NCBI RefSeq assembly: GCF_000013045.1
Contig: NC_007677.1
Coordinates: 2,604,001 to 2,668,000, forward strand
DNA length: 64,000 bases
Origin: Salinibacter ruber DSM 13855
GTDB taxonomy: Bacteria; Bacteroidota; Rhodothermia; Rhodothermales; Salinibacteraceae
Reading direction: 5' to 3'
Shown here: positions 37,556 to 44,543 of the stretch, piece after piece
Layout of the letters: every line of letters starts with the position of its first letter
Numbering within the stretch: the stretch's first letter is position 1
Position numbers and translations under genes: made by a program
The notes under the pieces: generated by a model
Databases searched by the model: none
The model's input: only the letters and a program-made list of their open reading frames with translations
What the model was told of the DNA's origin: nothing

Positions 37556-40195
37556 CTACAGTCGCATCTCCAGCTCCACCAGGGGAAGAATCGGCAGCCC
37601 CCGCTGACGGTTGACGTCAACACCCGTCTCGGTGGGCCGGTACGTCCGATCCAGGACGTTGTCGCGGTTGGTGACGTTGGAGACGTCCACCGTGGCCGTC
37701 CAGTCCGCGGAAAGCAGTTGGAACTGATAGCCCACAGTTAGGTCCACCCGGAGGTACGGGGGAAGCCGCCCGTTGTGCACCTGCGGGCGGTACAGGTACG
37801 ACGTCGGTGTGGAGGCCGTGGGGTCGCCCAACTTGTAACGCGCCTCCGGCACCGTGATGGGATATCCGCTGCGCAGCTCCGCAGCCACGGTCGCCTGCCA
37901 GTGTGCCCCCTCCCACCCAAGCGTGCTGCGGACCGATACCGGCACGTCCAGGCCCGACGGCCGCCACCGAAGGCCCGATCGGGCCGGGGCTTGGATAAAC
38001 GTCCGACCCATGCTCAGTCCCAGCCGTGCCCGCCACGGGCCCTGCTCGTAGCGCGTGCTGAATTCGAGGCCAAAGGCCCGCTCGGTGCCGGTCACGTACT
38101 GGCCGAGCAGTGCCCCAATCTCAATTCCCGGGCCCTCGATGCCCTCTTTCTCCTGAAACACGTCGGCCGGCACGAGGATGTCGCGGGTTTCTCGGGCGTA
38201 GGCGTCCAGCTCCAGGCTCCATCCGGGCCGCAGCTGCGTGTACGTCCCGAGTCCCAACTGCCCCCCGGTTGCAGGCCGGACGCGGTCACTCGCCGGGATC
38301 CATCGACTCGATACCAGGTCGTACGCCAGCGAGTACCGATCTCGGAGGCGCTGCAGGTGCTGCACGTGCAGGCCCACGCTGCCCTCCACGACGAGCCACC
38401 GCGGATGCACCACGTGCTGCGCACTGAGCCGGGGCGCGAGGTGCACGTAATCCCCCCCGCTGAAATAACCCGCCCGCACCCCCGACTCCACGGTCCATTG
38501 GGGCGTCGGGGTCCAGGTGTCCTGCAGATACCCCACCACTTTCGCGGCGGCGACGCGGCTGTCCTGGACGCGGCGGCTGGACGTTCCGCTCGACCGCTGC
38601 AGGGTGCTGTTGAGCGTGCTCTCGAATTGCAGTGTAGAGACTTCTAGCCCCCCGGTCCACTCGTGGCTCACCGAGTGGTGATAGTCGGCCCGCACCTTCA
38701 CCCCTGCGTCGGAGAGCCGGACCCGGTAGTCGGACGTGAGCGACGCGGTCGTGGTCGGTTGCACGAACGACGCCTCCTGGGCCCGATACCCGGAGTAATA
38801 CCCTGTCGTGGTAAGAAACAGGTCATCGCCGGCGAGATAGCGGTGCTGTGCGCTGACGACCCGATTGTCCCAATTCTGGGCCACCTCAAACAGGAGATCG
38901 GGCGGGCGCAGCCAGGACGAAAAATCCAGGGACAGATCAAACGGGAGGCGAAGATCCAGGTCATCCCCCCCGTGGTAGTAGCTAAACGAAAGCCGGTGGT
39001 TCGGCCCAAAGCGGTGCGTGAGCTTTGCGCTGGTGTCGAAGAAGTAGTAGCCCGTGCGGAGGGTGTCGCGGCGCCCACTGTCCCCCGTCACCGGATGGCG
39101 CCGCCCGATGAGCTTGTCGAGATACGAGCGCCGCCCCGACACCATGAACGAGGTCGACTCCGTGAGGGGCGATTCGACGCGAAACCGTCCGCTGAACACG
39201 CTGAGCCCCGCCACGGCCTTCGGGGCGCGTCGGCTTCCGTCCTTCATCTGGGCGTCGAGCACGGCCGACAGGCGCCCCCCGTGCTCTACGGGAAAGGTCC
39301 CGCGGTAGAGCTCAGTGGAGCGGAGCGTCTGGGTTTGAAACGTCGAAATCAGGCTGAAGGCGTGCCACGGGTGGTAGACCGGGGCGCCGTCGAGGAGATA
39401 GAGGTTTTGGTCAGGGTTGCCCCCCCGCACACTGAGCCCCCCGCTCGTCACGCCCGATTTTCGGATGCCGGGCGTCCACTGAAGGGCACGGAAGAGGTCC
39501 GGCTCCCCGAACGAGGGCAGTTGATCGAGCCGATTCAAGGCGACGGACCGCATGCCCGGGAGACGCTCATTGTCGTCGACACTCGTGGACCCCGCCTCCA
39601 CGACGACGCCTTCCGACTGGATGGACGTGCCGGCCAACGAGATGCGGGCGGGCCCGGCCCCGGCCGTGAGCGTGGTGTCTATGGACTGGTACCCCAGGTA
39701 CGAAATGCGCACCCTGTAGTCTTTGGGAGGCAGGCCGGACATCACGAAGTAGCCGTCCTGGTTCGTCGTCGCGCCGGCCTTCAGTTGGGTTAGGTAAACG
39801 TGCGCGCCCGGCAGGCGCTCACCCGTCTCTGCGTCCAGCACGTACCCTTTGAGCGAGGCGCGCGGCGTGGCCTCTGCGTTGCGCTCGTCGTCGGGCCGGG
39901 CCACGAGCACGTATTGCCCCCGGCGCACCCGCTCGGCCCGGACGTCCGTGCCGTCGAGCACACATGCGAGTGCGGCCCCCCGATCCGCTCCCGTGTACGA
40001 GCAGCTCGCCGTGCGGTCTTCCACGAGCCGCTCGGCGTAGACGAGATCAAGGTCCGTCTGGGCGCGCACCTCTTCGAGCGCTGCCGTCAGTGGGGCCTCG
40101 TCAACACGAATGACAATGGGCGCCTGCGCGCGGGCCTCCATGCCCCCTCCGACGGCCCCCATCAGGACAACAACGACACAGAGAAGGCGCGGCAC
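37556..40195 (-). CDS. TonB-dependent receptor with STN signalling domain
   Basis: This 879-residue receptor has a signal peptide (1-23), an STN (secretin/TonB N-terminal) domain (about 25-100, IVIRVDEAPLTAALEEVRAQ), a carboxypeptidase-regulatory-like domain (about 113-195, ASLKGYVLDAETGERLPGAH), a plug (about 215-330, FRALQWTPGIRKSGVTSGGL then RGGNPDQNLYLLDGAPVYHP) and a barrel. The STN domain is the part that contacts a FecR-type anti-sigma factor across the periplasm. The upstream neighbours are indeed fecR-like and an ECF sigma gene, so this is a cell-surface signalling receptor. The ligand is unknown. Confidence 0.92.
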   Translation of the reverse strand: MPRLLCVVVVLMGAVGGGMEARAQAPIVIRVDEAPLTAALEEVRAQTDLDLVYAERLVEDRTASCSYTGADRGAALACVLDGTDVRAERVRRGQYVLVARPDDERNAEATPRASLKGYVLDAETGERLPGAHVYLTQLKAGATTNQDGYFVMSGLPPKDYRVRISYLGYQSIDTTLTAGAGPARISLAGTSIQSEGVVVEAGSTSVDDNERLPGMRSVALNRLDQLPSFGEPDLFRALQWTPGIRKSGVTSGGLSVRGGNPDQNLYLLDGAPVYHPWHAFSLISTFQTQTLRSTELYRGTFPVEHGGRLSAVLDAQMKDGSRRAPKAVAGLSVFSGRFRVESPLTESTSFMVSGRRSYLDKLIGRRHPVTGDSGRRDTLRTGYYFFDTSAKLTHRFGPNHRLSFSYYHGGDDLDLRLPFDLSLDFSSWLRPPDLLFEVAQNWDNRVVSAQHRYLAGDDLFLTTTGYYSGYRAQEASFVQPTTTASLTSDYRVRLSDAGVKVRADYHHSVSHEWTGGLEVSTLQFESTLNSTLQRSSGTSSRRVQDSRVAAAKVVGYLQDTWTPTPQWTVESGVRAGYFSGGDYVHLAPRLSAQHVVHPRWLVVEGSVGLHVQHLQRLRDRYSLAYDLVSSRWIPASDRVRPATGGQLGLGTYTQLRPGWSLELDAYARETRDILVPADVFQEKEGIEGPGIEIGALLGQYVTGTERAFGLEFSTRYEQGPWRARLGLSMGRTFIQAPARSGLRWRPSGLDVPVSVRSTLGWEGAHWQATVAAELRSGYPITVPEARYKLGDPTASTPTSYLYRPQVHNGRLPPYLRVDLTVGYQFQLLSADWTATVDVSNVTNRDNVLDRTYRPTETGVDVNRQRGLPILPLVELEMRL

Positions 40196-40330
40196 GGTCC
40201 TCGCTGGTGTGGACCCGGAGAGCGAATGAACATCATTCTACTCTCGGCATGGGCCTTCGTTCAGCGAGCGTCAAACTCCCTGAACGTTCTATAAGGGATG
40301 GACCTACGTGCACTCCTGCCCGAACGCCCC

Positions 40331-41533
40331 TCAAGAGCCGGGTTCGAGTCGGTAGGCCTCCCCTTCCTTCCGCACATCCGCCCCCAGCGCGCGGGCGATC
40401 GTGTTGAGCACTTGCCCCACCGACCGATTCCGCTCAAAGGTTCCCGTCACGGGCTCCTCGGCAAGGGCCGGCGCGACGGAGATGGACACGCCATAGTGGT
40501 TGCGCAACCGCTCCGCAATGACACGCGTGGGCGCGGCCCGGAAGACGAAAAGTCCGGTCCAGTCCAGCGTCGCGGTAAGGTCCACGGGCGCAGGAGAGGT
40601 GGGGGCGTCTCCACTTCGGACCGTGCTGCGCTCGCCCGGGGCCAGCACCACCGGCTCGGCCTCATTGTTTCCGCCCGGCCCCACACGCACCCGCCCGTCC
40701 ACGAGCACAACCTCCGTGGTGTCGTTTCCGGCCGCGACCCCGAATTTCGTTCCGAGCACTTCGGTTCGGGCTGCGGGCGTGGTCACCACGAATGGCACGT
40801 CCTCCCGGGCGGTCACATCGAAATAAGCGCGGCCACGCGCCAGCGTGACGCGTCGCTCTTCGGCCGCGTCCATCCCGGGCGTGTAGGACAGCGTGGACGC
40901 CCCCACGAGCCGAACCGTCGAGCCGTCCTCAAACTCCACCTGCCGCTGCTCCCCCGCCTCCGCGGTCACGGTCGTCCGCTCCGCCCCTTGCGGCCCGTAC
41001 ACCACAGCCAGGACGGCGGCGCCGAGCAGGAGCGCCGCAACGGTGAGGCGCCACGCCCACTGGCGCCCAGCCCCCTCCCTGCGAGCACGTCCGGGGCGCC
41101 GCGGGGCGCGCTCGTTTCGGTCCGTCTGCGAGCGGCGGTCTGTCTTGTCTTCCGCGGCCCAAATCTCTTCGCGGTGCTGTGCCCACACCGTTTCGAAGTC
41201 GGCCCGTTCGTCCTGCACTCGTTTCACCACCTGCTGGAGGGCCGGAACCGCGTCGAGGGCGTCGGCAATGGCGGGGCGTGCCGCGTCGAGGGCCTCGGCC
41301 TCCTCGGGCGTCAGAAGGTCCTCCCGGCCCTCTTCGGACAGCGCATACAGGACGAGAAGGCGCCGGTCGGGGACATGCTCTTGGAGGCGCTCCCGCAGCC
41401 GGGCGCGCACCTGCTGCCAGCGCGCCCAGCCGTCGGCCAGCGCCGGGTCTTCAGCGAGTCGTGCCCGCAGCTTCGCCCGCTGCTCGGAAGAAAGGGCGTC
41501 CTCAAACAGAAGAGGACCGTACGCGTCGTCCAT
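40331..41533 (-). CDS. FecR-type transmembrane anti-sigma factor
   Basis: This 400-residue protein has a long cytoplasmic N-terminus (about 1-158), one membrane helix (WRLTVAALLLGAAVLAVVYG, about 161-180) and a periplasmic FecR domain (TAEAGEQRQVEFEDGSTVRL then VTLARGRAYFDVTAREDVPF and VLGTKFGV). A C-terminal STN-like DUF4974 domain follows (GLFVFRAAPTRVIAERLRNH). It would hold the adjacent sigma factor at the membrane and release it when the TonB receptor signals. The cytoplasmic part is much longer than in FecR of E. coli and contains a charged, Arg-rich linker. Confidence 0.9.
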   Translation of the reverse strand: MDDAYGPLLFEDALSSEQRAKLRARLAEDPALADGWARWQQVRARLRERLQEHVPDRRLLVLYALSEEGREDLLTPEEAEALDAARPAIADALDAVPALQQVVKRVQDERADFETVWAQHREEIWAAEDKTDRRSQTDRNERAPRRPGRARREGAGRQWAWRLTVAALLLGAAVLAVVYGPQGAERTTVTAEAGEQRQVEFEDGSTVRLVGASTLSYTPGMDAAEERRVTLARGRAYFDVTAREDVPFVVTTPAARTEVLGTKFGVAAGNDTTEVVLVDGRVRVGPGGNNEAEPVVLAPGERSTVRSGDAPTSPAPVDLTATLDWTGLFVFRAAPTRVIAERLRNHYGVSISVAPALAEEPVTGTFERNRSVGQVLNTIARALGADVRKEGEAYRLEPGS

Positions 41534-41671
41534 GGTCCGAGTAATCGTATCCGTCAGGAAAAGAACCGACTCCGAGGCCGGGGGCCGAGGGGGCCCTTCC
41601 CGCCCCGAACGGACCCGACCAAAGGGGTAGCCGCTCCCGACGCCGGGAAAGTAACAGTTCCGGAAATATGA

Positions 41672-42226
41672 TTACAGCCCAAAGAACCAGGCGAGAAGGA
41701 GCAGGGCCGTCAGTGCATCCTTCATGGTTTCGAAGGCACGCTTTACCTGCATCTTGACCGCCGCCTCCGTCGTGTCGAGCATCTGGGCAATCTCTCGGTA
41801 GAGGTACCCGTACTCCCGCAGCTCCATGATGCGCTGTGCCTTCGGCGTGAGGGCGTCGAGGGCCTTCTCCACGTCCACCTGGGCACTCCGGTCCTCCGGG
41901 TCCGTCGACTGTCCCAGGGGAAGGTCCGGGTCGCGCAGGTGCTCCTTCATGTCGTAGCGCCCACGGTAGTAGTCCTGCAGTTCGAACAGGGCCGCCTTCA
42001 TGGCGAACGACTTCAGGCTGCCCGGCTTCTCAAGGTCGTCGAGGCTTTCGTGGATGCGCACCAGCGTATTCTGCACCAGATCATCAACGTCGGTCTCGGC
42101 CCCGATGCGCTTGATGAAGTAGCCCCGCAGAATGGGCTCTAGGCGGCGGAGGAGCCCATTCCGGGCCTGTTCGTCCCCGTTCTGGGCGTCTCGAACACGA
42201 TCCGGATCGAACGCGGACTCAGGCAT
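41672..42226 (-). CDS. ECF-type RNA polymerase sigma factor
   Basis: This 184-residue protein has sigma region 2 (about 20-85, GAETDVDDLVQNTLVRIHES) and region 4 (about 115-170, LDALTPKAQRIMELREYGYL then YREIAQMLDTTEAAVKMQVK). It lies upstream of the fecR-like gene on the same strand, with 138 bp between. Its role should be to activate this cassette and perhaps itself. The last 14 residues (ALTALLLLAWFFGL) are strongly hydrophobic, which is unusual for an ECF sigma factor and could add a membrane or anti-sigma contact. Confidence 0.9.
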   Translation of the reverse strand: MPESAFDPDRVRDAQNGDEQARNGLLRRLEPILRGYFIKRIGAETDVDDLVQNTLVRIHESLDDLEKPGSLKSFAMKAALFELQDYYRGRYDMKEHLRDPDLPLGQSTDPEDRSAQVDVEKALDALTPKAQRIMELREYGYLYREIAQMLDTTEAAVKMQVKRAFETMKDALTALLLLAWFFGL

Positions 42227-42525
42227 AACCGACGGACAACACGGCAGACGGGCAGGAATGACGGCCAGGCATGCTCCGTTCTCCGCCCGAGACGGGTCCG
42301 GACACGTCCCGGCGAACCGATGGGCTTTCGCGTCGTATAGGCAATGGTTCTATCGGGGTCACGGGCATCTTCGTTCTGAAGTACATGCCTCGACGTTTGT
42401 GCAATGCTGCTCGCCCGGCCGTGTCCTCCGTTTCGCTCTCACCTGGAGGCCGCTCGCGCCCGGGCAGTACACGCCCACATCGCCCGCCTCGCACACGCTG
42501 TCCCATCTAAATTCTCTGCACGACC

Positions 42526-42810
42526 ATGAGCCTGTACGACCTGCACGACGCAACGCTTAACGACATGGAAGGGGAGGGGTTCGCCTACTCGGAAAAGACC
42601 GTTTACGGCAAGGCCTACAAGGGCGTCTTCTTCGGGGAGGACGAAGAGCAAATCGAGGACCTCGCCGACGAGGAGGACGATGCCAACTTCGAAGGCATCC
42701 TCTACGACCGAAGCCGCGAGCGCGAGAAGAGCTTTTCGGTTGAGATTACGGATGTGGTGAGCACCCCGTCCGGCGAGCGGGCCGACTTCGTGGCCACGGA
42801 GAAGCCGTAG
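42526..42810 (+). CDS. Small acidic hypothetical protein
   Basis: This 94-residue protein starts MSLYDLHDATLNDMEGEGFA and is strongly acidic in its middle (EDEEQIEDLADEEDD). It probably forms a small beta-rich domain with conserved-looking aromatic residues (YSEKTVYGKAYKGVFF, FEGILYDRS). It has no signal peptide. The nearby sigma gene is divergent and the gene ends at a terminator, so it is likely monocistronic. I do not recognise a family. Confidence 0.7.
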   Translation: MSLYDLHDATLNDMEGEGFAYSEKTVYGKAYKGVFFGEDEEQIEDLADEEDDANFEGILYDRSREREKSFSVEITDVVSTPSGERADFVATEKP

Positions 42811-42848
42811 TCCCCCGCCGCCTTCAACCGCCGTGCTCTGTGTTCAGC

Positions 42849-42888
42849 GAGGAGGTCGCGCCCGTTCGCCGGGTCGACCTCCTTTTTT
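42849..42888 (+). terminator. Terminator after the small acidic protein gene
   Basis: GGAGGTCG and CGACCTCC form a stem with a 16-base loop, followed by TTTTTT. It separates this gene from the convergent rlpA. Confidence 0.88.
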
Positions 42889-42942
42889 ATCGGTGTCGGG
42901 GCGTCATTTTGCCCGTTGGGCGCCGTTCCCGCCGGCCCAGCG

Positions 42943-43443
42943 CTACCACCCGGCGCTTGACGATTCCGGCCCCGACGGCTCCTCCCCTGACGGCCCGGCG
43001 GTCGTGGAGGCGGGACCTGACGGGTACGAGACGATCTCCAGCCGCACCTCCGCGAGCCCGTCGCGAAGCATGTTGAGGCGCCCGGCGGCCGCCTTCGAAA
43101 GGTCGATGATGCGCCCGTCTTTGAACGGCCCCCGGTCGTTGATGCGCACGACCACGGACGGCTGCGCAGGCGCGTCAATGCGGGTGGTGCGGACCCGCGT
43201 CCCGAACGGCAGGCTGCGGTGGGCGGCCGTAAGCCCTTGGTGGTCGTAAATCTCTCCGTTGGCCGTCGTTCGGCCCACGAACTTATCTGCGTAGTAGCTG
43301 GCAATTCCCTGCGCGTCGGGAAGCCCCTGCTCCCCCACGTGCTGCGTTGAGCCACACCCTGCCAGCACCCCGCACAGCAGAAGCAAGGCCCAGCGGGGCC
43401 CAGCCCATGCGTCCCTCACGGCCGGATGCGATCGAATCCCCAT
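42943..43443 (-). CDS. rlpA: RlpA-like septal ring lipoprotein
   Basis: From the ATG at 43443 the protein is 166 residues with a lipobox LAGC (Cys30) and one double-psi beta-barrel domain (about 45-130): [39 protein letters not shown] and [18 protein letters not shown]. RlpA lytic transglycosylases cut denuded glycan strands at division sites; the RASGEx and ND-RGP motifs of the active domain are recognisable here as RTTANGE and NDRGP. No SPOR domain is present. An IS1-family element is inserted 31 bp upstream of the start and may have displaced its promoter. Confidence 0.87.
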   Translation of the reverse strand: MGIRSHPAVRDAWAGPRWALLLLCGVLAGCGSTQHVGEQGLPDAQGIASYYADKFVGRTTANGEIYDHQGLTAAHRSLPFGTRVRTTRIDAPAQPSVVVRINDRGPFKDGRIIDLSKAAAGRLNMLRDGLAEVRLEIVSYPSGPASTTAGPSGEEPSGPESSSAGW

Positions 43444-43466
43444 AGGCTGTGCGCAGGGCGGAATTT

Positions 43467-43474
43467 TGAAGGGC
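43467..43474. repeat. Target-site duplication, left copy (TGAAGGGC)
   Basis: This 8-bp sequence is repeated exactly at 44283-44290, immediately outside the right inverted repeat of the IS1-family element. Confidence 0.92.
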
Positions 43475-43548
43475 GGTAGCGGCTCAACACGTAGTGGAGC
43501 TCTCTGTTTTAATGATGTCGCTCTTGGCTCACCAGTCCATCCAGTCCG

Positions 43549-43827
43549 ATGATCAAAGAGACCCATGAGTGTAGGGAGTGCGGCTCCTCGAACATTATCA
43601 AAAACGGCCACAGCGCGAGCGGCTCTCAGCAATACCACTGCAAGGATTGTGGGGCCCATAAGGTGCTCGATCCGGAGCCGCGGGGCTATTCCGAGGAGGA
43701 GAAAGAGAAGATTCTCCGGGCTTACCGTGAACGCGGGTCAAAACGAGCAATCAGTCGCATTTTTGGGATCAGTCGCAATACTCTGAACCGGTGGCTTGAA
43801 AAAAGGGACACGAAGCCGACTCAGTAG
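43549..43827 (+). CDS. IS1-family transposase, OrfA (InsA-like)
   Basis: This 92-residue protein has an N-terminal zinc-ribbon ([13 protein letters not shown] ... [10 protein letters not shown], four Cys as two CxxC pairs) and a helix-turn-helix ([20 protein letters not shown]), as in InsA of IS1. Near its end an A6 run followed by GGG (43799-43807) lies where IS1 uses a -1 frameshift to make the InsAB' transposase. Alone it should bind the ends and act as a repressor. Confidence 0.9.
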   Translation: MIKETHECRECGSSNIIKNGHSASGSQQYHCKDCGAHKVLDPEPRGYSEEEKEKILRAYRERGSKRAISRIFGISRNTLNRWLEKRDTKPTQ

Positions 43828-44267
43828 CTGAGGGCCTCCGGCCAGCCAGGGACAACGACACCCTTGAACTCGACGAATGCTGGACATACGTCCGAAAACG
43901 GTCGAACAAACGGTGGCTCTGGGTCGCTCTATGCCGTCGAACTCGACAGGTCGTAGCATTTGTGATCGGAGACCGCTCGGCAAAAACCTGCGCACGGCTC
44001 TGGAGCCGGATTCCGGAGGGCTACCGGAAAGGCCGAAGTTTCAGCGACTTCTGGAAGTCCTATCGCCCAGTTTTTGAAGACGATTCCAGCCATCGGCAGG
44101 TCGGAAAGTCCAGTGGCGAGTTGGCACATGTGGAACGGTTTTTTGGGCGACTGCGGCAAAAGCTGGCACGGTACGTCCGTCGGACGCGAGCGGCCTCCCA
44201 GTCAGAACGAATGCTCCATCTGACGACAAAACTGTTCGTGGAGTGGTACAACGAAGCCATCACTTAA
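43800..44267 (+). CDS. IS1-family transposase, OrfB part (InsB-like, made by -1 frameshift)
   Basis: The -1 frame opens directly after a TGA at 43797-43799, so a slip must occur between there and the orfA stop at 43825-43827; the A6-GGG run is the only obvious site. The 155-codon frame has the IS1 DDE pattern: LDECWTYV, then FSDFWKSY, then HVERFFGRLRQKLARYVRR. These correspond to DEQWGYVG, TDGWPLYE and IERHNLNLRQHLAR of IS1 InsB. All three acidic residues are present, so the fused product (about 240 residues) should be active. Confidence 0.85.
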   Translation, partial: KKGHEADSVAEGLRPARDNDTLELDECWTYVRKRSNKRWLWVALCRRTRQVVAFVIGDRSAKTCARLWSRIPEGYRKGRSFSDFWKSYRPVFEDDSSHRQVGKSSGELAHVERFFGRLRQKLARYVRRTRAASQSERMLHLTTKLFVEWYNEAIT

Positions 44268-44282
44268 CATCGACCCGCTACC

Positions 44283-44290
44283 TGAAGGGC
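44283..44290. repeat. Target-site duplication, right copy (TGAAGGGC)
   Basis: Exact copy of the sequence at 43467-43474, flanking the right end of the IS1-family element. Confidence 0.92.
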
Positions 44291-44543
44291 GATTGCTGTT
44301 CGTCGAAAAGCAGTGCCGGATCCAAGGTTCCCCACCCCGCCCGGTCTCTCCCCGGCCCAGGACGCCCTGAGCTCGACACAGCGGATGCCCGGCGCCCGCA
44401 CCGTCGGTGCCGCGCCCTCGTTCGTTGAAACGTTCGCGTACTAATCCGAAATGCCTTCCCATACCCCGTGTGAGACGGAACCGAGTCCGGCGCCGTATTT
44501 TCAAAAATTTCCGCTTGTTGGCCTGGTTTAATCGCTCTCCCAC

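Larger units (their letters stand above)
43475..44282 (+). mobile_element. IS1-family insertion sequence, complete, 808 bp
   Basis: Terminal inverted repeats begin GGTAGCGGCTCAA at the left end (43475) and, on the other strand, GGTAGCGGGTCGA at the right end (44282). The exact 8-bp duplication TGAAGGGC flanks the element at 43467-43474 and 44283-44290; IS1 elements make 8-9-bp duplications. Inside are orfA and orfB in the IS1 arrangement. Intact ends, an exact target duplication and undisturbed reading frames point to a recent insertion, between rlpA and ccmF. Confidence 0.93.

Noticed and set aside
40330-40360. GGTTCGAGTC resembling a tRNA T-arm
   Set aside because: It lies inside the FecR-like coding region and no acceptor, D or anticodon arms can be built around it.
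43549-44267. IS1-family transposase as a frameshifted pseudogene
   Set aside because: A two-frame layout with an A-run slip site is normal in this family, and ends, duplication and catalytic motifs are intact.
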